DNA of 64,000 nucleotides, taken from Prolixibacteraceae bacterium (GTDB lineage Bacteria; Bacteroidota; Bacteroidia; Bacteroidales; Prolixibacteraceae). The DNA lies in contig JAOARB010000006.1 of assembly GCA_025210775.1 (NCBI GenBank), forward strand, positions 166,475 through 230,474, given 5' to 3'. Below the pieces are notes generated by a model. It had not been told where the DNA came from and did not search any database. It saw only the letters and a list, made by a program, of their open reading frames with translations. The position numbers were made by a program, and so were the translations under genes. The first letter of the stretch is position 1. Every line of letters starts with the position of its first letter. Of this stretch, positions 43,872-52,621 are shown one piece after another.

Positions 43872-45470
43872 CTACAATAAATTTTTCCACTTAATAACTA
43901 AAGGATCAGGCTGATGAGATATATGCATTCGATTTACCTCTTTCCATGCAGAGTCATTTCCTTTTTTATCTATAAATTTAAGATAAAGCTTATAATCGCA
44001 GCCCACATCATCGGGATATAAATGCAAATGTATTTGATTACTTGATCTCATATCATACTCTTTCTCATCCACATAGTCCTCACCTTCAATTTTCACCACC
44101 ACCCGAAGGTCATTCTTAGAAGAACAATTGTCTTCCAATCCGTTGATTAAATCGCTAATGTTTAGATACAAGTCCACATCTTTAGGATAGCAAAGGCCTT
44201 TATCAGTATGTCGTTTTACAGTAAAGCGAGGAGGAAAACAATCAGGTATCACAACATTCAGATTCGAAGCAGTAGTAAAAGTCCTGCCACAAGGAAGTAC
44301 ACGTTTAACATCAACAGAGAAAACATTTAAGTCACCACACGATGAATGATGAAAAGAAGAACAATCGATACTATCGGGAGAGAATTGAAAATGATCACAT
44401 TGAGGATGAACATATTGCAATAGATCTTTGACAGCATATTTCGCATTACACCCCACTTCCAGAGGATATTGAGACGGAACAAATGGCTTTAACCGTTCTT
44501 CTGAATAATCTAGAACATCACCCCAAATAAGGAACCTACGATGCCATAACCTTCCATAATCATCTACATCATCCCCATAGTCAGGCACCCCATTATTATC
44601 CTTATCCTCCCAACCGATCTCTTGACAATCCCAGCAACTATCTCCATCGGCATCCCTATCCAAACGATCAGGATAACCATCATTGTCAGAATCTGGTTCT
44701 CTAAAAAAAGCCACATTATCAATAAAATTACCGACAGAAGCCCGTCGCGAAGCAGAAGATATTGCCATAAAGCCTAGTTGCACATACTCCACTCCTTCAG
44801 GAACACGATAGTGACCTGTATAGGTCCTCCATTCTTCAGAAGAGGTTCCTACTTTTTGAATCGGTTCAATATTTAGATGTTCACTTCTATTGGGATGGTG
44901 TGGATCATCAGGAAAGATATAGATCCCCATCCAGTCTTTATCTTCTGGTTTTGTATGATATCCATGATAGTCTGGATCATAATAATCAGGAAACCTCCGA
45001 CCTTTATGAGAAACACGGTAATAGATCAGTTCCCCAGGACGTACTTTAAAAACTTGAAACAGACGAGAAGGTTTATTGGCATTCAATTCAACAAAATGGC
45101 GTCCTACACAAGCCTTTGTATCTCTAAACCCAGAACTCCATGCTTCAATAATATTGTCTGGTTCGGTTGTTTGCCATCCCTTTCCATTTCTAATAGCATC
45201 CAAAAAAGCAATGGCAGCCTCACCTAAATTATATTCCTCAAAGCCTCCATTATAGAATGTTTTCAGCTCTTCGAAAGATTCATATTCATCCAAGATCCCA
45301 TCATTATCATCATCAAGATCGATATCATTAGGAACCCCATCGCCATCAAAATCCTCATTATCGGCACACTGAACACAATGAAATTGGGCATACAAAGAAG
45401 TGATACATAAGGGAGAACATACAAGGACCATTAAAAGAAAGGCCCTGTAAAAAGAAAAGAAACATGACAT
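43872..45470 (-). CDS. Secreted calcium-repeat protein, paralogue 2
   Basis: Exported protein of 532 residues with the same architecture as its neighbour at 42299-43801: signal peptide, Asp-rich calcium repeats (DFDGDGVPNDIDLDDDNDG, about 42-60), a jelly-roll/DUF642-like domain (FYNGGFEEY, FVELNANKPSRLFQVF), a second Asp-rich block (DSDNDGYPDRLDRDADGDSC) and a beta-rich C-terminal half with several Cys that could form disulfides. Sequence between the copies is clearly related but diverged, so the duplication is old. The stops and starts are 70 bp apart, and a promoter box lies before the downstream copy. No enzymatic motif was found. Confidence 0.8.
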   Translation of the reverse strand: MSCFFSFYRAFLLMVLVCSPLCITSLYAQFHCVQCADNEDFDGDGVPNDIDLDDDNDGILDEYESFEELKTFYNGGFEEYNLGEAAIAFLDAIRNGKGWQTTEPDNIIEAWSSGFRDTKACVGRHFVELNANKPSRLFQVFKVRPGELIYYRVSHKGRRFPDYYDPDYHGYHTKPEDKDWMGIYIFPDDPHHPNRSEHLNIEPIQKVGTSSEEWRTYTGHYRVPEGVEYVQLGFMAISSASRRASVGNFIDNVAFFREPDSDNDGYPDRLDRDADGDSCWDCQEIGWEDKDNNGVPDYGDDVDDYGRLWHRRFLIWGDVLDYSEERLKPFVPSQYPLEVGCNAKYAVKDLLQYVHPQCDHFQFSPDSIDCSSFHHSSCGDLNVFSVDVKRVLPCGRTFTTASNLNVVIPDCFPPRFTVKRHTDKGLCYPKDVDLYLNISDLINGLEDNCSSKNDLRVVVKIEGEDYVDEKEYDMRSSNQIHLHLYPDDVGCDYKLYLKFIDKKGNDSAWKEVNRMHISHQPDPLVIKWKNLL

Positions 45471-45597
45471 TCATCATTTATTTTAAGATCAGCGAATTAA
45501 AGATACACACGATCATCCAAATAAACAATATTTAACATCTAATTATTAAAGTCAATAGAATGTCATTTAAACAGGTATATTTAGAGGAACAAAAAAA

Positions 45598-45629
45598 AAT
45601 CTCTTCTATGAAACGTCATAAAAGAGATT
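45598..45629 (-). terminator. Terminator of ribH
   Basis: AATCTCTT pairs with AAGAGATT, with additional inner TATGA/TCATA pairing. T9 follows on the minus strand, 31 bp past the ribH stop. Confidence 0.85.
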
Positions 45630-45660
45630 CTTAAGGAAGAAGTGAATTCAAAAAAGAAAA

Positions 45661-46143
45661 TTAAAACTGTCTTTTTAAGTCCACCATCTTAATAGCAGCC
45701 ACTGCAGCTTCATCCCCTTTATTTCCTAATTTTCCTCCTGATCTATCAATACTTTGTTGCTCATTATTATCTGTCAACACGCAGAAAATAAATGGCTTGT
45801 TATATTTCAAGTTTAAAGAAGTTGCACCTTGCGTTACACCATCACAAACGAAATCGAAGTGACGTGTTTGTCCTTGGATTACACAACCAATCATTACGAT
45901 TGCATCTACCTCCGTATATTCGGCCATCCATTGGGCAGCCAATGGCAATTCAAAAGTACCAGGAACATGTTTCACTACAATATCCTCTTCTGAAACACCA
46001 TGTTTGATCAAAGTATCCTTAGCACCTTGGGCCATATTACCCGTAATGTGATAGTTCCACTCTGCAACCACAAGTCCCACTTTCATTCCTGCACCCGAAG
46101 GTACTGCATCAAAATCGTATTCAGATAAATTTTTAGTCGCCAT
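45661..46143 (-). CDS. ribH: 6,7-dimethyl-8-ribityllumazine synthase
   Basis: Penultimate step of riboflavin synthesis: condenses the ribityl-aminouracil with dihydroxybutanone phosphate (made by RibBA, encoded at 59115). The 160 residues include VAEWNYHITGNM (substrate-binding Trp/Asn), VPGTFELPLAAQ, the phosphate-binding and catalytic region GCVIQGQTRHFDFVCDGV (His about 101) and the C-terminal NKGDEAAVAA segment. Its length is that of the icosahedral enzymes. It is next to the TPR gene and recF, a common Bacteroidota arrangement, but has its own promoter and terminator. Confidence 0.97.
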   Translation of the reverse strand: MATKNLSEYDFDAVPSGAGMKVGLVVAEWNYHITGNMAQGAKDTLIKHGVSEEDIVVKHVPGTFELPLAAQWMAEYTEVDAIVMIGCVIQGQTRHFDFVCDGVTQGATSLNLKYNKPFIFCVLTDNNEQQSIDRSGGKLGNKGDEAAVAAIKMVDLKRQF

Positions 46144-46166
46144 GATATATTAATAATAGTAATACA

Positions 46167-46198
46167 CAAAAGTAAAAAGAGGAGAGGTCATAACCAAA
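46167..46198 (-). promoter_or_regulatory. Promoter of ribH
   Basis: Minus strand TTTG (complement of 46195-46198), 20 bp, TACTTTTG (46167-46174), 24 bp before the ATG. No FMN riboswitch is present in this short leader. Confidence 0.7.
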
Positions 46199-46258
46199 AC
46201 ATAGCGATGCTTTTCTTCTCTATATAAACAATCCTCTGTACCAACAGTTAAAGCAAAA

Positions 46259-46291
46259 AAAAGGCTAACCTCTACAATAGGATAGCCTTTT
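46259..46291 (-). terminator. Terminator of the TPR gene
   Basis: AAAAGGCTA pairs with TAGCCTTTT; an A-rich run at 46254-46262 supplies the T tract on the minus strand. Confidence 0.8.
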
Positions 46292-46311
46292 CTTAAGATG
46301 AGTATTGAATG

Positions 46312-46995
46312 TTATTTCAAACGCTCAATATATTTTTTTACTACACGAGCTTCGTTACTCTTAGGATAATCATTCTCGATAACCTCAAGATATTTCAAAG
46401 CATTCGTTTTATCTCCTTTAAGCTCACTTAGCTTAGCCGCTTTGAAAAGATACAAAGGAGAAGTCATATTGTTTTCTACACTATTGGCAGCTTTAACATA
46501 CATCTCAATAGCTTTGTCTACTTTATCAAGACTTGCATAAGCATCTCCCTGTGCACCAATAGAGATTGGTTTTAACATTTGGTCCTCAGTAGAGAAATCT
46601 GAAAGATACTTAATAGCTTCTTCATATTTACCCATGTGTAGGTAAGAGATTCCAGCATAATAATGTGCCATATTCGCTGCAGAAGTACCACTGTAGTCCT
46701 CCATGATATCAAGGAAACCACTATTACCACTACCATCACCATTCAATGCCAAATCAAAAGAATCGCGATCAAAATTGTTTTGTGCTACAAAAACTTCCAC
46801 ACGAGCTTGTTGCTCTCTAGGTGCTTTATAATACTTAAAATAGCCAATAATAGCAACAGCAAGAATAAAAAGAGCTCCAAAGCCCATTGTTAGTTTCCTA
46901 CTATTTTTTTCCATAAACTGCTCTGCAGAATTTAGTCCTTCTTCGATCTCATGGAATTTTTCTTCCGTTTGATCTTTTTGATCGTGCTTGCTCAT
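46312..46995 (-). CDS. Membrane-anchored tetratricopeptide repeat protein
   Basis: Protein of 227 residues with a charged cytoplasmic N-terminus (about 1-34), a single membrane helix (about 37-55) and four to five tetratricopeptide-like repeats in the periplasmic part (YYAGISYLHMGKYEEAIKYLS, AYASLDKVDKAIEMYVKAAN, FKAAKLSELKGDKTNALKYLE). The layout resembles the YfgM/CcmI-like helper proteins that associate with the secretion or assembly machinery. In Bacteroidota the gene commonly sits between ribH and recF, as here. Its specific role is unknown. A TATTTTTG promoter box is at 47044-47051. Confidence 0.85.
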   Translation of the reverse strand: MSKHDQKDQTEEKFHEIEEGLNSAEQFMEKNSRKLTMGFGALFILAVAIIGYFKYYKAPREQQARVEVFVAQNNFDRDSFDLALNGDGSGNSGFLDIMEDYSGTSAANMAHYYAGISYLHMGKYEEAIKYLSDFSTEDQMLKPISIGAQGDAYASLDKVDKAIEMYVKAANSVENNMTSPLYLFKAAKLSELKGDKTNALKYLEVIENDYPKSNEARVVKKYIERLK

Positions 46996-47043
46996 ATTAT
47001 AATTTGTTATCTATTTAGCGTTAACGTCCATTACGAATAAGGG

Positions 47044-47051
47044 CAAAAATA
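47044..47051 (-). promoter_or_regulatory. -7 promoter box of the TPR gene
   Basis: TATTTTTG on the minus strand, 49 bp upstream of the ATG; back to back with the recF promoter. Confidence 0.45.
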
Positions 47052-47182
47052 ATTTTTTTTCCCTAAAAAACAGCTTTATTGTATACCGATTATCACATAA
47101 AGACAAAGATTTTCATTGAAAAAAAAGAATCATTCCTTGCAAATAATCCCATTAACTTTAGGTTGTACAGCTATAAAATTAA

Positions 47183-47190
47183 TACTTTTG
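47183..47190 (+). promoter_or_regulatory. -7 promoter box of recF
   Basis: TACTTTTG, with a TTG at 47163-47165 (17-bp spacing) as the possible -33 element; 46 bp before the recF ATG. Confidence 0.55.
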
Positions 47191-47236
47191 TTTTCAATAA
47201 TCCAAGTAAAAATAGGAAATAAGGATCAAACGCCGC

Positions 47237-48352
47237 ATGTATCTTAAAAATCTTTCTGTTATTAACTATAAGAACATTAGTCAAACTGATTTAGAGTTCT
47301 CTCCAAAATTCAATTGTTTCATCGGAAACAATGGTATGGGGAAGACCAATCTATTGGACACCATCTACTATTTATCGTTCTGTAAGAGCTACTTTTCCAG
47401 TTCAGACAAACAGAATGTAAAACATGATGAGCCGTTCTTTATGCTTCAAGGCACCTATCGCAAAAATGAAGCAGAGGAGATGCTTTCTTGTGGCTACAAG
47501 AAAGGACAGAAAAAGAAATTTAAGAGAGACGACATTGAATACAAGAAACTATCTGACCACATCGGTCTATTTCCTTTGGTTCTAATCTCTCCTTCTGATC
47601 AAAATCTGATACAAGGAGGTAGTGAAGAACGTCGCAAATTCATGGATGGAGTCATTTCTCAATACAATAAAGGCTTTCTTCAAGACTTAATAGCATACAA
47701 TCGTACCCTTTTACAACGCAACCAGTTGTTAAAACAATTTGCCAGTGAGAGGTATTTTGACGAAGAAACCCTTTTGATATACGACCAACAATTGATTCAT
47801 TATGGAACTCGAATCTACGAAGCTAGATCGAGTTTTATTGAGACTTTCTTGCCTATCTTTCAGCACTATTACAATTTCATTTGTAAAGGGCAAGAGAAGA
47901 TTGAACTAAAATACAAATCGTCTCTACACGATCACTCCTTTGAAGATTTACTAAAAGAGAGTCGCACCAAGGATGCCAATATAGGCTACACCACCACAGG
48001 AATTCATAGAGATGACCTAGAGTTAAAACTAGGAGATCATCTAATGAAGAAGATCGGATCACAGGGTCAAAATAAGAGTTATCTAATCTCTCTTAAATTT
48101 GCTCAGTTTGATTTTATGAAACACCTGAGTCAAGTGGCACCGATACTTGTATTAGATGATATCTTCGACAAACTAGATGCCGAACGAGTAGAACAGATTA
48201 TCGATTTAGTCTCACAAGACTCTTTTGGACAGATCTTTATCTCAGATACCAACAGAGAACATATCGATCAAATCTTTAAACAAAAAGGGTCGAGTTACAA
48301 GATTTTTAATCTTAACAAAGGAGAAGTTACAGAAATAGATGGACAAATATGA
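47237..48352 (+). CDS. recF: DNA replication and repair protein RecF
   Basis: SMC-like ATPase that helps load RecA at gapped DNA. The 371-residue product has Walker A GNNGMGKT (about 30-37), a helical lid region, the signature region around GSQGQNKSYLISLKFAQ and Walker B PILVLDDIFDKLD (about 298-310). It overlaps the following DUF721 gene by the ATGA arrangement at 48349-48352, so the two are translationally coupled. Both are usual neighbours in Bacteroidota. Confidence 0.96.
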   Translation: MYLKNLSVINYKNISQTDLEFSPKFNCFIGNNGMGKTNLLDTIYYLSFCKSYFSSSDKQNVKHDEPFFMLQGTYRKNEAEEMLSCGYKKGQKKKFKRDDIEYKKLSDHIGLFPLVLISPSDQNLIQGGSEERRKFMDGVISQYNKGFLQDLIAYNRTLLQRNQLLKQFASERYFDEETLLIYDQQLIHYGTRIYEARSSFIETFLPIFQHYYNFICKGQEKIELKYKSSLHDHSFEDLLKESRTKDANIGYTTTGIHRDDLELKLGDHLMKKIGSQGQNKSYLISLKFAQFDFMKHLSQVAPILVLDDIFDKLDAERVEQIIDLVSQDSFGQIFISDTNREHIDQIFKQKGSSYKIFNLNKGEVTEIDGQI

Positions 48353-48645
48353 AATATAGAAAATATCAGATAGAGTCCATAGGCTCAGTGCTAGACAAAT
48401 ACATGAAGAAGTCACCTTTACGAGAAAAACTCCGTGAAGTAGATGCACTTGAAGCATGGCAGAAAATCATGGGGCCCAATATCATGTACCGTACAGAAAA
48501 GCTATACATGAAAGAGGGAGTACTCCACATCAAGGTGGACAGTTCCATCATTAAACACGACATCTTTATGATGCGTAACCATATCTTGCGTAACATCAAC
48601 GAGCATCTTAAGGAAGACGTGGTTAAAGAAATTGTATTGGATTAA
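48349..48645 (+). CDS. DUF721 (DciA-like) protein
   Basis: Small protein of 98 residues of the DUF721 family, which includes the helicase-loading factor DciA of bacteria that lack DnaC/DnaI. The visible family features are the helical start with LREKLREVDALEAWQKIMGP and the KH-like strand pattern EGVLHIKVDSSIIKHDIFMMRNHILRNIN. It overlaps recF by four bases at its start, and its end overlaps the convergent pabC gene by 23 bp. A role in DnaB loading is inferred from the family. Confidence 0.88.
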   Translation: MKYRKYQIESIGSVLDKYMKKSPLREKLREVDALEAWQKIMGPNIMYRTEKLYMKEGVLHIKVDSSIIKHDIFMMRNHILRNINEHLKEDVVKEIVLD

Positions 48646-49243
48646 AATCCTTTACATTCTTCTTTATATCATAAATCTCGCCCATCGACATATCCATCAT
48701 TGCATTGATCACTCGAAAAGAGTCAAAAGTATGGAGATTGTCAATACGAATATCCAACTCTTTAATCGTTCCTTGTCTCAACAATCTTTCTCGTTGTGTA
48801 CCTTTCAGAAGAGCAGTAGATGGAGTATACCACTGTCCCTCTTTCATAAAGATCAGATTGGTGTAGGTGGTATCTGTTATGAGCCCTTTTTGTGTAATAA
48901 TAGCTTCACAATTAGAAGGAACAACTTCAGATATTTTTGAAAAAATCTCTCTATCAGAATATTTATATCGATAGGCTACATCGGGAGCCTCCACCAGAAC
49001 AAAATGATCTATGCTTCGAAGCCTATAAGGGACCCATTTGATCTTCTCCACGCGATCACTATAAGTTACAGTCAATCGATAAAGTCCATCGGTAGGCAAC
49101 GCTTCATTCTCCAATACACGACTAAGGTCAATAGATCTATTGGGATAAAAATTCAATAACGTTCTATCTAGTCGCTCTTGATGAAGATCCAATCCTATCA
49201 AGTCTCCATCTTCTAGTTTTATGGTCTCAATAAATTGGTACAT
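48623..49243 (-). CDS. pabC: Aminodeoxychorismate lyase-like class IV aminotransferase
   Basis: PLP enzyme of fold type IV. With the neighbouring pabB and pabA genes it most likely makes 4-aminobenzoate for folate. The 206-residue protein is shorter than full-length class IV enzymes (about 270), as is common for PabC in Bacteroidota. It has the Arg/Lys-rich N-terminal strands (LDLHQERLDRTL), the central CEAIITQKGLITDTTYTNLIF segment and the RERLLRQGTIKELDI segment. Its start lies inside pabB (17-bp overlap), which supports coupled expression. The gene is convergent with and slightly overlaps DUF721. Confidence 0.85.
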   Translation of the reverse strand: MYQFIETIKLEDGDLIGLDLHQERLDRTLLNFYPNRSIDLSRVLENEALPTDGLYRLTVTYSDRVEKIKWVPYRLRSIDHFVLVEAPDVAYRYKYSDREIFSKISEVVPSNCEAIITQKGLITDTTYTNLIFMKEGQWYTPSTALLKGTQRERLLRQGTIKELDIRIDNLHTFDSFRVINAMMDMSMGEIYDIKKNVKDFNPIQFL

Positions 49244-50204
49244 AGATCTTATCTATTAATTCTTGATATTCACTTTTCATATCGCTCATCGCAGTGATGC
49301 CACCCCCACTATGAAAGAAATAGCGATCTGCTTCTTTGGCAATAAAACGAATCATCACCATCGAATCCAAGTTTGTTCCATCATAAATACCAGCAACACC
49401 AGTATAATAACCTCTTTGTGAAGGTTCTGCCCTTTCGATTATCTCACAGGTCTTTTTCTTTGGTGCCCCAGTGATAGAGCCTGCAGGAAGAAGTTTTGAA
49501 AATATCGTACCCAGATTCTTATGGTAGTCATCTGGTAAAGATCCTTCAATATGAGAACTCACTTGAAGCAATTCCCCTTTCTGGGTCTTTAGATGATCGA
49601 TATAACGAAATCTTTTCACCCTCACCTTCGATGCAACAAAACTCAAATCATTACGTATCAAATCGACAATAGTAAAATGCTCTGAAGTCTCTTTATAGTC
49701 ATTTAAGATCTTCTCTTCCGCATTAGGCAGCGTAGCATCTATCGTTCCTTTCATCGGAAAAGACGCAATCTTTCCATCTTTGATCTGAACAAAAATCTCT
49801 GGGGAGAAGCAAACAAACTGATCCTCTAGAAGAAGACGATATTTCGCATGTGCCCTATCGAATATCTCCTCCAGACCAATAGATATCTCAATAGGAGTTT
49901 TCATCGTTAAATTGGTAAGAAACGAATCACCGTACAACAAACCATCTTTAACAGTATCGAAAGATTTCTGAAACGATGTTATTGGTAATGGATAAGACTT
50001 TAGATCAACCTTATGAACACTACTCTTTAGATCATTATCACCAGACACATTGCTGACACCATTAAAATCATAACGTATCTTAGAAGAATCCAACTCTGAG
50101 ATAGGAACAACCATACCCTCTTCTCCTTTATAGTCTACCATAAAGAAGAAAGGAGTACGTTCTTTTCCTAAAAGATTCATTTTTTCAACGATAGTTTTAT
50201 TCAT
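49227..50204 (-). CDS. pabB: Aminodeoxychorismate synthase component I
   Basis: Chorismate-binding enzyme that aminates chorismate to aminodeoxychorismate with ammonia from PabA. The 325 residues correspond to the catalytic chorismate-binding domain only; the N-terminal domain of larger anthranilate synthases is mostly missing, as is typical for the short PabB form. The key segments are MKGTID (about 155-160), SEHFTIVDLIRNDL (about 175-190), HIEGSLPDD and the C-terminal PAGSITGAPKKKTCEIIERAEPSQRGYYTGVAGI block, plus RFIAKE and the FHSGGGI turn. The PIKGT-like motif here has MKGT, which suits PabB. It is divergent from pabA. Confidence 0.9.
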   Translation of the reverse strand: MNKTIVEKMNLLGKERTPFFFMVDYKGEEGMVVPISELDSSKIRYDFNGVSNVSGDNDLKSSVHKVDLKSYPLPITSFQKSFDTVKDGLLYGDSFLTNLTMKTPIEISIGLEEIFDRAHAKYRLLLEDQFVCFSPEIFVQIKDGKIASFPMKGTIDATLPNAEEKILNDYKETSEHFTIVDLIRNDLSFVASKVRVKRFRYIDHLKTQKGELLQVSSHIEGSLPDDYHKNLGTIFSKLLPAGSITGAPKKKTCEIIERAEPSQRGYYTGVAGIYDGTNLDSMVMIRFIAKEADRYFFHSGGGITAMSDMKSEYQELIDKIYVPIY

Positions 50205-50227
50205 CTGCTCCTTTTCCTATTTTTACA

Positions 50228-50235
50228 CAAAATTA
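50228..50235 (-). promoter_or_regulatory. -7 promoter box of pabB-pabC
   Basis: TAATTTTG on the minus strand, 24 bp from the pabB start, in the 46-bp divergent gap to pabA. Confidence 0.45.
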
Positions 50236-50250
50236 AAAAAATGTACGTAG

Positions 50251-50832
50251 ATGAAGCGAGTTTTAATCGTGGATAACGACGATTCTTTTACATATAACCT
50301 AGTTCAACTTGTAAAAGAATCCCATACATCCATAGAAACTGTCGTAGTCAGATCTCATAAAGAAGTCACACTAGAAGAGGTCCAACAATATAGCCATATC
50401 ATTTTCTCTCCAGGGCCGAGCCTTCCGAAAGACCATCCGATGATGTTTGAGATCTTAGAAGAATACGAATCATCAAAAGTATTTTTAGGGGTATGTCTTG
50501 GACATCAAGCTATAGGAGAATTCTATGGAGGGAAGCTAAAACAACTCGATACGGTCGTTCATGGACAACAAAAAGAGATAAGTTGGAACAATGAGGTTAG
50601 TAAAGATATAAAGATGGGGCCTACATTAAAAATAGGATTATACCACTCATGGTACATTGAGTCCATCGATCCCAAACTACCACTAACAGTAGTCTCTAGA
50701 GACAAGCATGATCGCATCATGGCCATAAGACATCCAGAACATGCCATTTTTGGTGTTCAATTCCATCCAGAATCAATCATGACCGAAGGTGGAGAAACCC
50801 TTATGAGTCAATGGCTGGAGATCGAAGCATAA
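50251..50832 (+). CDS. pabA: Aminodeoxychorismate/anthranilate synthase component II
   Basis: Class I glutamine amidotransferase that supplies ammonia to PabB. The 193-residue protein has all three triad elements: Cys in FLGVCLGHQAIG (about 80), and His and Glu in FGVQFHPES (about 170-172), along with the oxyanion-hole segment FSPGPSLP. Such subunits may serve both anthranilate and aminobenzoate synthesis; the neighbouring pabB and pabC on the opposite strand favour folate. It ends 77 bp before the convergent argH gene, with a shared terminator between. Confidence 0.9.
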   Translation: MKRVLIVDNDDSFTYNLVQLVKESHTSIETVVVRSHKEVTLEEVQQYSHIIFSPGPSLPKDHPMMFEILEEYESSKVFLGVCLGHQAIGEFYGGKLKQLDTVVHGQQKEISWNNEVSKDIKMGPTLKIGLYHSWYIESIDPKLPLTVVSRDKHDRIMAIRHPEHAIFGVQFHPESIMTEGGETLMSQWLEIEA

Positions 50833-50838
50833 CAATAA

Positions 50839-50885
50839 AAAAAGGTTAAGTAGAAAACTCCAAGAGAGAACTACCTAACCTTTTT
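50839..50885. terminator. Bidirectional terminator, pabA/argH
   Basis: AAAAAGGTTAAGTAG pairs, with one mismatch, with CTACCTAACCTTTTT; A and T runs on both sides serve the two convergent genes. Confidence 0.75.
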
Positions 50886-50908
50886 ATTTTATGTATAAAG
50901 AAACGTTC

Positions 50909-52243
50909 TTAAGCTCCTACCAGCTCCTGTTTCATCTTATCTAAATTCTCAAAGTGGAAGTCTAAAACCACCTTATTCATCTTCTCTTTCACTTGTTCCA
51001 GACACAAATTACCAATACTTCCCTCATGTGTATGATTCACATTTAGGTCTGTATCAAAATTGCCATTCTGAATCTCAATACCCACTTTCTTATATGCATC
51101 ACGGAAAGGCATACCATCCAGAACCAACTTATTCACCTCTTCTACACTAAACAAAAGACGGTATTTAGGATCTTCAATGATGTGATCTTTAATCTTAAGA
51201 TTATCAATTGCATATTGAGCAATATGAATACACTCCTTCAACTCCTCAAAAGCAGGTAGAATCACCTCTTTGATCAGTTGTAGATCTCTAAAATACCCAC
51301 TAGGAAGGTTGTTCATCATCAAAGTAATTTGATTTGGCAAACCTTGCATACGGTTACAATGAGAACGCAACAACTCAAACACATCTGGGTTCTTCTTGTG
51401 AGGCATAATACTCGAACCTGTAGTCAGTGCATCAGGTAAAGTCAAGAAATCAAAATTCTGGCTCATATAAAGACAAACATCCATTGCCATCTTTGAAAGA
51501 GTAGCTGCCACATTTGCCAAACCAAAGGCCACATTCTTTTCCACTTTACCACGCCCCATTTGGGCATACACTACATTGTAGTTCATCGAATCAAAATGAA
51601 GTAGCTTGGTGGTCATCGTTCTATTCAATGGGAACGACGAACCATAACCGGCAGCACTACCTAAAGGGTTCTGATTGGACATCTTATAAGCCGATTGCAA
51701 AGAGATCACATCATCAATCAAACTCTCGGCATAAGCCCCAAACCATAAACCAAAAGAAGAAGGCATGGCCACCTGTAAATGGGTATAACCAGGGATCAAC
51801 ACCTCTTTATGTTTCTCCGCTTGAACAAGCAAGCTAGAGAAAAGCGCTTGGATATCACCTACCAAATCACGTATTGTATCTCTAAAATAAAGTTTAAGGT
51901 CCACCAACACCTGATCATTACGAGAACGACCACTATGAATCTTCTTACCAAGGTCTCCTAAACGCTGAGTTAAAAGCAATTCCACTTGAGAATGCACATC
52001 CTCAATACCCTCTTCAATAACGAACTCATTGCATTCAATTTGATGAAATATACGTCGCAACTCTTCTCTTAGAAGGAGCCACTCCTCTTTCTCTAAAAGA
52101 TCAATAGATTCCAACATGGTGATATGAGCAATCGAGCCCAAAACATCATATTTAGCCAATTGGTGGTCTAATTCTCTGTCCAGTCCGACAGTGAACTTTT
52201 CTATTTGGGCATCTACCTGCCCCCCTTTATCCCAAAGTTTCAT
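50909..52243 (-). CDS. argH: Argininosuccinate lyase
   Basis: Last step of arginine synthesis: splits argininosuccinate into arginine and fumarate. The 444-residue length fits the family. Signatures seen: SRNDQVLVDL (about 110-119), the catalytic His region in PGYTHLQVAMPSSFG (about 150-165), the fumarase/lyase signature GSSIMPHKKNPD (about 272-283, with the mobile catalytic Ser loop) and NLPSGYFRDLQ. No other arg gene is near. The 5' side (52244-52621) contains two inverted repeats that may fold in the leader. Confidence 0.97.
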   Translation of the reverse strand: MKLWDKGGQVDAQIEKFTVGLDRELDHQLAKYDVLGSIAHITMLESIDLLEKEEWLLLREELRRIFHQIECNEFVIEEGIEDVHSQVELLLTQRLGDLGKKIHSGRSRNDQVLVDLKLYFRDTIRDLVGDIQALFSSLLVQAEKHKEVLIPGYTHLQVAMPSSFGLWFGAYAESLIDDVISLQSAYKMSNQNPLGSAAGYGSSFPLNRTMTTKLLHFDSMNYNVVYAQMGRGKVEKNVAFGLANVAATLSKMAMDVCLYMSQNFDFLTLPDALTTGSSIMPHKKNPDVFELLRSHCNRMQGLPNQITLMMNNLPSGYFRDLQLIKEVILPAFEELKECIHIAQYAIDNLKIKDHIIEDPKYRLLFSVEEVNKLVLDGMPFRDAYKKVGIEIQNGNFDTDLNVNHTHEGSIGNLCLEQVKEKMNKVVLDFHFENLDKMKQELVGA

Positions 52244-52307
52244 AATGATTAATGTAATTCGTAGGTTATATACTTATAATTGAGAAAACGGATTTTATGT
52301 TATGACA

Positions 52308-52364
52308 GAGAGGTTCAAAAGAGTCCTCTCCCTTAAAACAAAAGTCGTTTTAGGTTTTGTTTAA
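52308..52364 (-). promoter_or_regulatory. Inverted repeats in the argH leader
   Basis: GAGAGG/CCTCTC (52308-52330) and CTTAAAACAAAA/TTTTGTTTAAG (52331-52364) lie upstream of argH. A TATTTTTG box at 52369-52376 (minus strand) would place both hairpins in the transcribed leader. The rest of 52377-52621 is AT-rich with nothing else recognised. Confidence 0.35.
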
Positions 52365-52621
52365 GATACAAAAATAACAAAAGCAACATGAAATAAATCA
52401 TTCACAATATTAACAGAGTACAAAATAAAGGTCACATAACGTTAAAAATATCCTTGTTTATTCCTATTTTAGAAAACCAAAACAATCGTTTTCTACGATT
52501 AATTTTGTAATCTTGTAATATATAAATGTTCCTTACCTAATGGGATATATTTAAATATAGAGAAATCATTTTTACACTTTAATACAAAAGAGCGACACAA
52601 CATACCTAAATAATTGAGAGA

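Noticed and set aside
45661..49243. Treating ribH, TPR protein and recF as one operon
   Set aside because: ribH and the TPR gene are on the minus strand with separate promoters and terminators, and recF is divergent.
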